From: an uncultured Opitutia bacterium
Lineage (GTDB): Bacteria; Verrucomicrobiota; Verrucomicrobiia; Opitutales; UBA953
DNA: 15,169 bases
Direction of reading: 5' to 3'
NCBI GenBank assembly: GCA_903929325.1
Contig: CAIYUD010000253.1
Location: 1-15,169 of the forward strand
Shown: positions 13,399-15,169 of the stretch, piece by piece
Layout of the letters: each line of letters opens with the position of its first letter
How positions within the stretch are numbered: position 1 is the first letter of the stretch
The notes under the pieces: model-generated
What the model saw: only the letters and a program-made list of their open reading frames with translations
Database searches by the model: none
What the model was told of the DNA's origin: nothing
Position numbers and translations under genes: made by a program

Positions 13399-15169
13399 AT
13401 GAAGTCCTCTCGGAAAGGTTTTTCGCTCGTCTTGAGCCTCACCATCATGGCGCTTTTGGTCTTGGTGGTTTTAAGCGTAGCTGGATTCCTAAATATCGAG
13501 TCGCGTATCGCAATTGTGCGCATGGATATGGCCAAAGCGCAGCTCAACGCGGTGGCTTCTGGGCGGATGGCCCTTGGGCAACTTCAGCTACTTGCAGGCG
13601 CCGACCAACGCGTCACCGCCAAGGCCGACCTTTTTGAGGCAGGGGTTTATAACGCCTCCACCCTGCCCTATGGAACGGGTGCCACCAATAGCACCTATAT
13701 TCAACTAACCGCTGGCACACCCACTGTGCCGTACTACAAACGTAACTGGACCGGTGTATGGTGTACCGGCGGTGCCGACTCCAGTAAATCGCGCGATTGG
13801 GATCCGCGCACACCCGATGAAAAAGTTTTTCTGGGCTGGCTCGTCTCACCTTTAGCAGTGAAAGCAGTGGACCCGACGCTTGCTGATGAAACGAAGTTTC
13901 CGTTTGTCGTACCTGATCGGACGCTCGCTGGCTCCGCCGACACAAGTGCAACGCGTAAAGGCAGAGGTCTCATTAATGGCACTGGTCCCGCGTCGCTCGC
14001 CGTGACGACCGCCCCTGCAGGACGCCTCATCCCTTTACTTGATCTTGGTTCGCTGAAATACACAGGACGCCCAACCTACACCGCAAGTGTTGCTGGGCTT
14101 ACGCCCACAACAGACCCGGATAAAGTCGAACTGCCTGCGATGCCACTTCCGGGTGCAGTCGCCGGAACGTTCATCGGAAACTATGCGTGGTGGGTGGGTG
14201 ACGAAGGCGTTAAAGCAAAAATTAATTTGCCGGACGCGCTGACTCTAATCCCCACAACCCCATCACCTAATAACGAATTTACCAGTGCCACAACTTGGGA
14301 TAAAAAGTTTAGGACACAATCAGGTCGCAACACGGTCGAACTCATGGGGACGGGTGTTGTCGCATCGCGCCCGTTTAATGGATTCGCAACTTGGTGGAAC
14401 GCGGATGTCACCGCAACAAACACATCTGGCATCGGACCGCTCTTATCCCGAGTACTCAATCGGTCCATGTTGCGCAATTGGGCTTATACTCGAGGTGCGG
14501 GCGGCGGTTCGGCTGCAGCAGATACTGCAATGACGGATGCCCTTGGACGTCACTACCACGATGTCACCGTGGATTCTTACGGCGTCTTCTCAGATACTTT
14601 AAACGGCGGTTTGCGCCGCGACCTCTCCGTCGCCTTCGAACTTCCGTTTAACGACTACACCGCACTCACAGAATTCAGCGACAGCCCCGGTGATAATGGT
14701 GACATTAATGGAAAGAATACCACCTGGAGCTCTGGGTTTAACATGGCTGCAACGATGAACATCAATGCAACCAACACGCCGAGCACCTTGGAGTGGATGA
14801 ATCCAGAACGTAAACTGGGCTTCGTCTACGAACTACCCATCCCCTCGACTCTTTGGTCCATGCGGTCACTGGCACAAAGCAATCCGACCTCCAATGGTAG
14901 TCCCGCTATTATGCGTGGTCCAACCTGGGACCTTCTCCGCAATTTCTACCGGCTCTATAAACGCGAGTATGAATCAGTTTCGTCCACTCAGCGACGCGGA
15001 CAACCCGCACCTACTTCCGATGCCTGGATCGCTCGCGGCGCCGAGCCATTCAGTTATGCCATCGGGGATAGCACGAGTTTAGTTACGAGCTACAAAGGAC
15101 ACCCTGGATATTATGCCTTCCGTGCTAATCCAGCGATGATGTCGCGAAAGAACGCGGCAGGCGGTGGAC
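13399..15169 (+). CDS. Second giant GspK/PilX-like pseudopilin (paralog of the 8071-12246 protein), 3'-truncated by window end
   Basis: The frame from ATG 13399 is open to the right edge (590 codons). The N-terminus MKSSRKG-FSLVLSLTIMAL is a prepilin-type leader and cleavage site; position +5 is again not Glu, as in GspK. It matches its neighbour closely: SRKGFSLVLSLTIMALLVLV, GFLNIESRIA, SGRMALGQLQLLAGADQRVT, NWTGVWCTGGADSSKS, FLGWLVS, and NYAWWVGDEGVKAKINLPDA (about 262-280, the same position as in the paralog), then GVFSDTLNGGLRRDL (about 394-408). After that the two diverge more. Topology should be one inner-membrane helix with a large periplasmic part. It diverges from exbB with a 104-base gap; an upstream ATG is not needed since the leader and cleavage site are complete. 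The C-terminal motifs seen in the paralog would lie beyond the window. Confidence 0.82.
   Translation, partial: MKSSRKGFSLVLSLTIMALLVLVVLSVAGFLNIESRIAIVRMDMAKAQLNAVASGRMALGQLQLLAGADQRVTAKADLFEAGVYNASTLPYGTGATNSTYIQLTAGTPTVPYYKRNWTGVWCTGGADSSKSRDWDPRTPDEKVFLGWLVSPLAVKAVDPTLADETKFPFVVPDRTLAGSADTSATRKGRGLINGTGPASLAVTTAPAGRLIPLLDLGSLKYTGRPTYTASVAGLTPTTDPDKVELPAMPLPGAVAGTFIGNYAWWVGDEGVKAKINLPDALTLIPTTPSPNNEFTSATTWDKKFRTQSGRNTVELMGTGVVASRPFNGFATWWNADVTATNTSGIGPLLSRVLNRSMLRNWAYTRGAGGGSAAADTAMTDALGRHYHDVTVDSYGVFSDTLNGGLRRDLSVAFELPFNDYTALTEFSDSPGDNGDINGKNTTWSSGFNMAATMNINATNTPSTLEWMNPERKLGFVYELPIPSTLWSMRSLAQSNPTSNGSPAIMRGPTWDLLRNFYRLYKREYESVSSTQRRGQPAPTSDAWIARGAEPFSYAIGDSTSLVTSYKGHPGYYAFRANPAMMSRKNAAGGG

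Noticed and set aside
13350..13547. Minus-strand 65-residue ORF opposite the start of the second pseudopilin
   Set aside because: It is antisense to the pseudopilin membrane helix and has no independent start signals; similar antisense frames occur in the paralog for the same reason.

Overview
The window (about 15.2 kb, moderate GC) looks like a chromosomal segment of a member of the Verrucomicrobiota, probably Opitutae-like. This is inferred mainly from two very large GspK/PilX-like pseudopilins resembling the 'Verru_Chthon cassette protein A' type, plus the housekeeping genes around them. No rRNA, tRNA, transposase, integrase or CRISPR array was seen. Coding density is very high, and the longest gap between genes is about 180 bases.

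Layout: (1) Positions 1-2998, plus strand: the 3' part of an RNase R gene (rnr, truncated by the window's left edge), then a DUF2167-type exported membrane protein. (2) Positions 2990-7092, minus strand: an M42 metallopeptidase, then xseB, dxs and a family 2 glycosyltransferase. The last three are packed with gaps of 3 and 1 bases and look like one operon. The glycosyltransferase and the DUF2167 gene converge and overlap by 9 bases. A purine-rich (on the transcribed strand) 34-bp tandem repeat lies between the M42 gene and xseB. (3) Positions 7152-13294, minus strand: exbB and exbD (ATGA overlap), then a 1391-residue GspK-like pseudopilin with its own candidate promoter, then, 4 bases on, a 304-residue exported proline-rich protein of unknown function. 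(4) Positions 13399-15169, plus strand: a second giant pseudopilin, paralogous to the first, diverging from exbB and running off the right edge.

How they may work together: xseB-dxs-glycosyltransferase joins isoprenoid precursor synthesis to a glycosyltransferase whose relatives often use polyprenyl-phosphate, so a supply link is plausible. The right half is the most unusual part. A proton-channel pair (ExbB/ExbD) is bracketed by two paralogous pseudopilins in opposite orientation, with a secreted partner protein at the end. No TonB gene, secretion ATPase, platform protein or secretin is visible, so the unit may be an uncharacterised envelope or secretion-like module. That last statement is inference from gene order, not demonstrated function.
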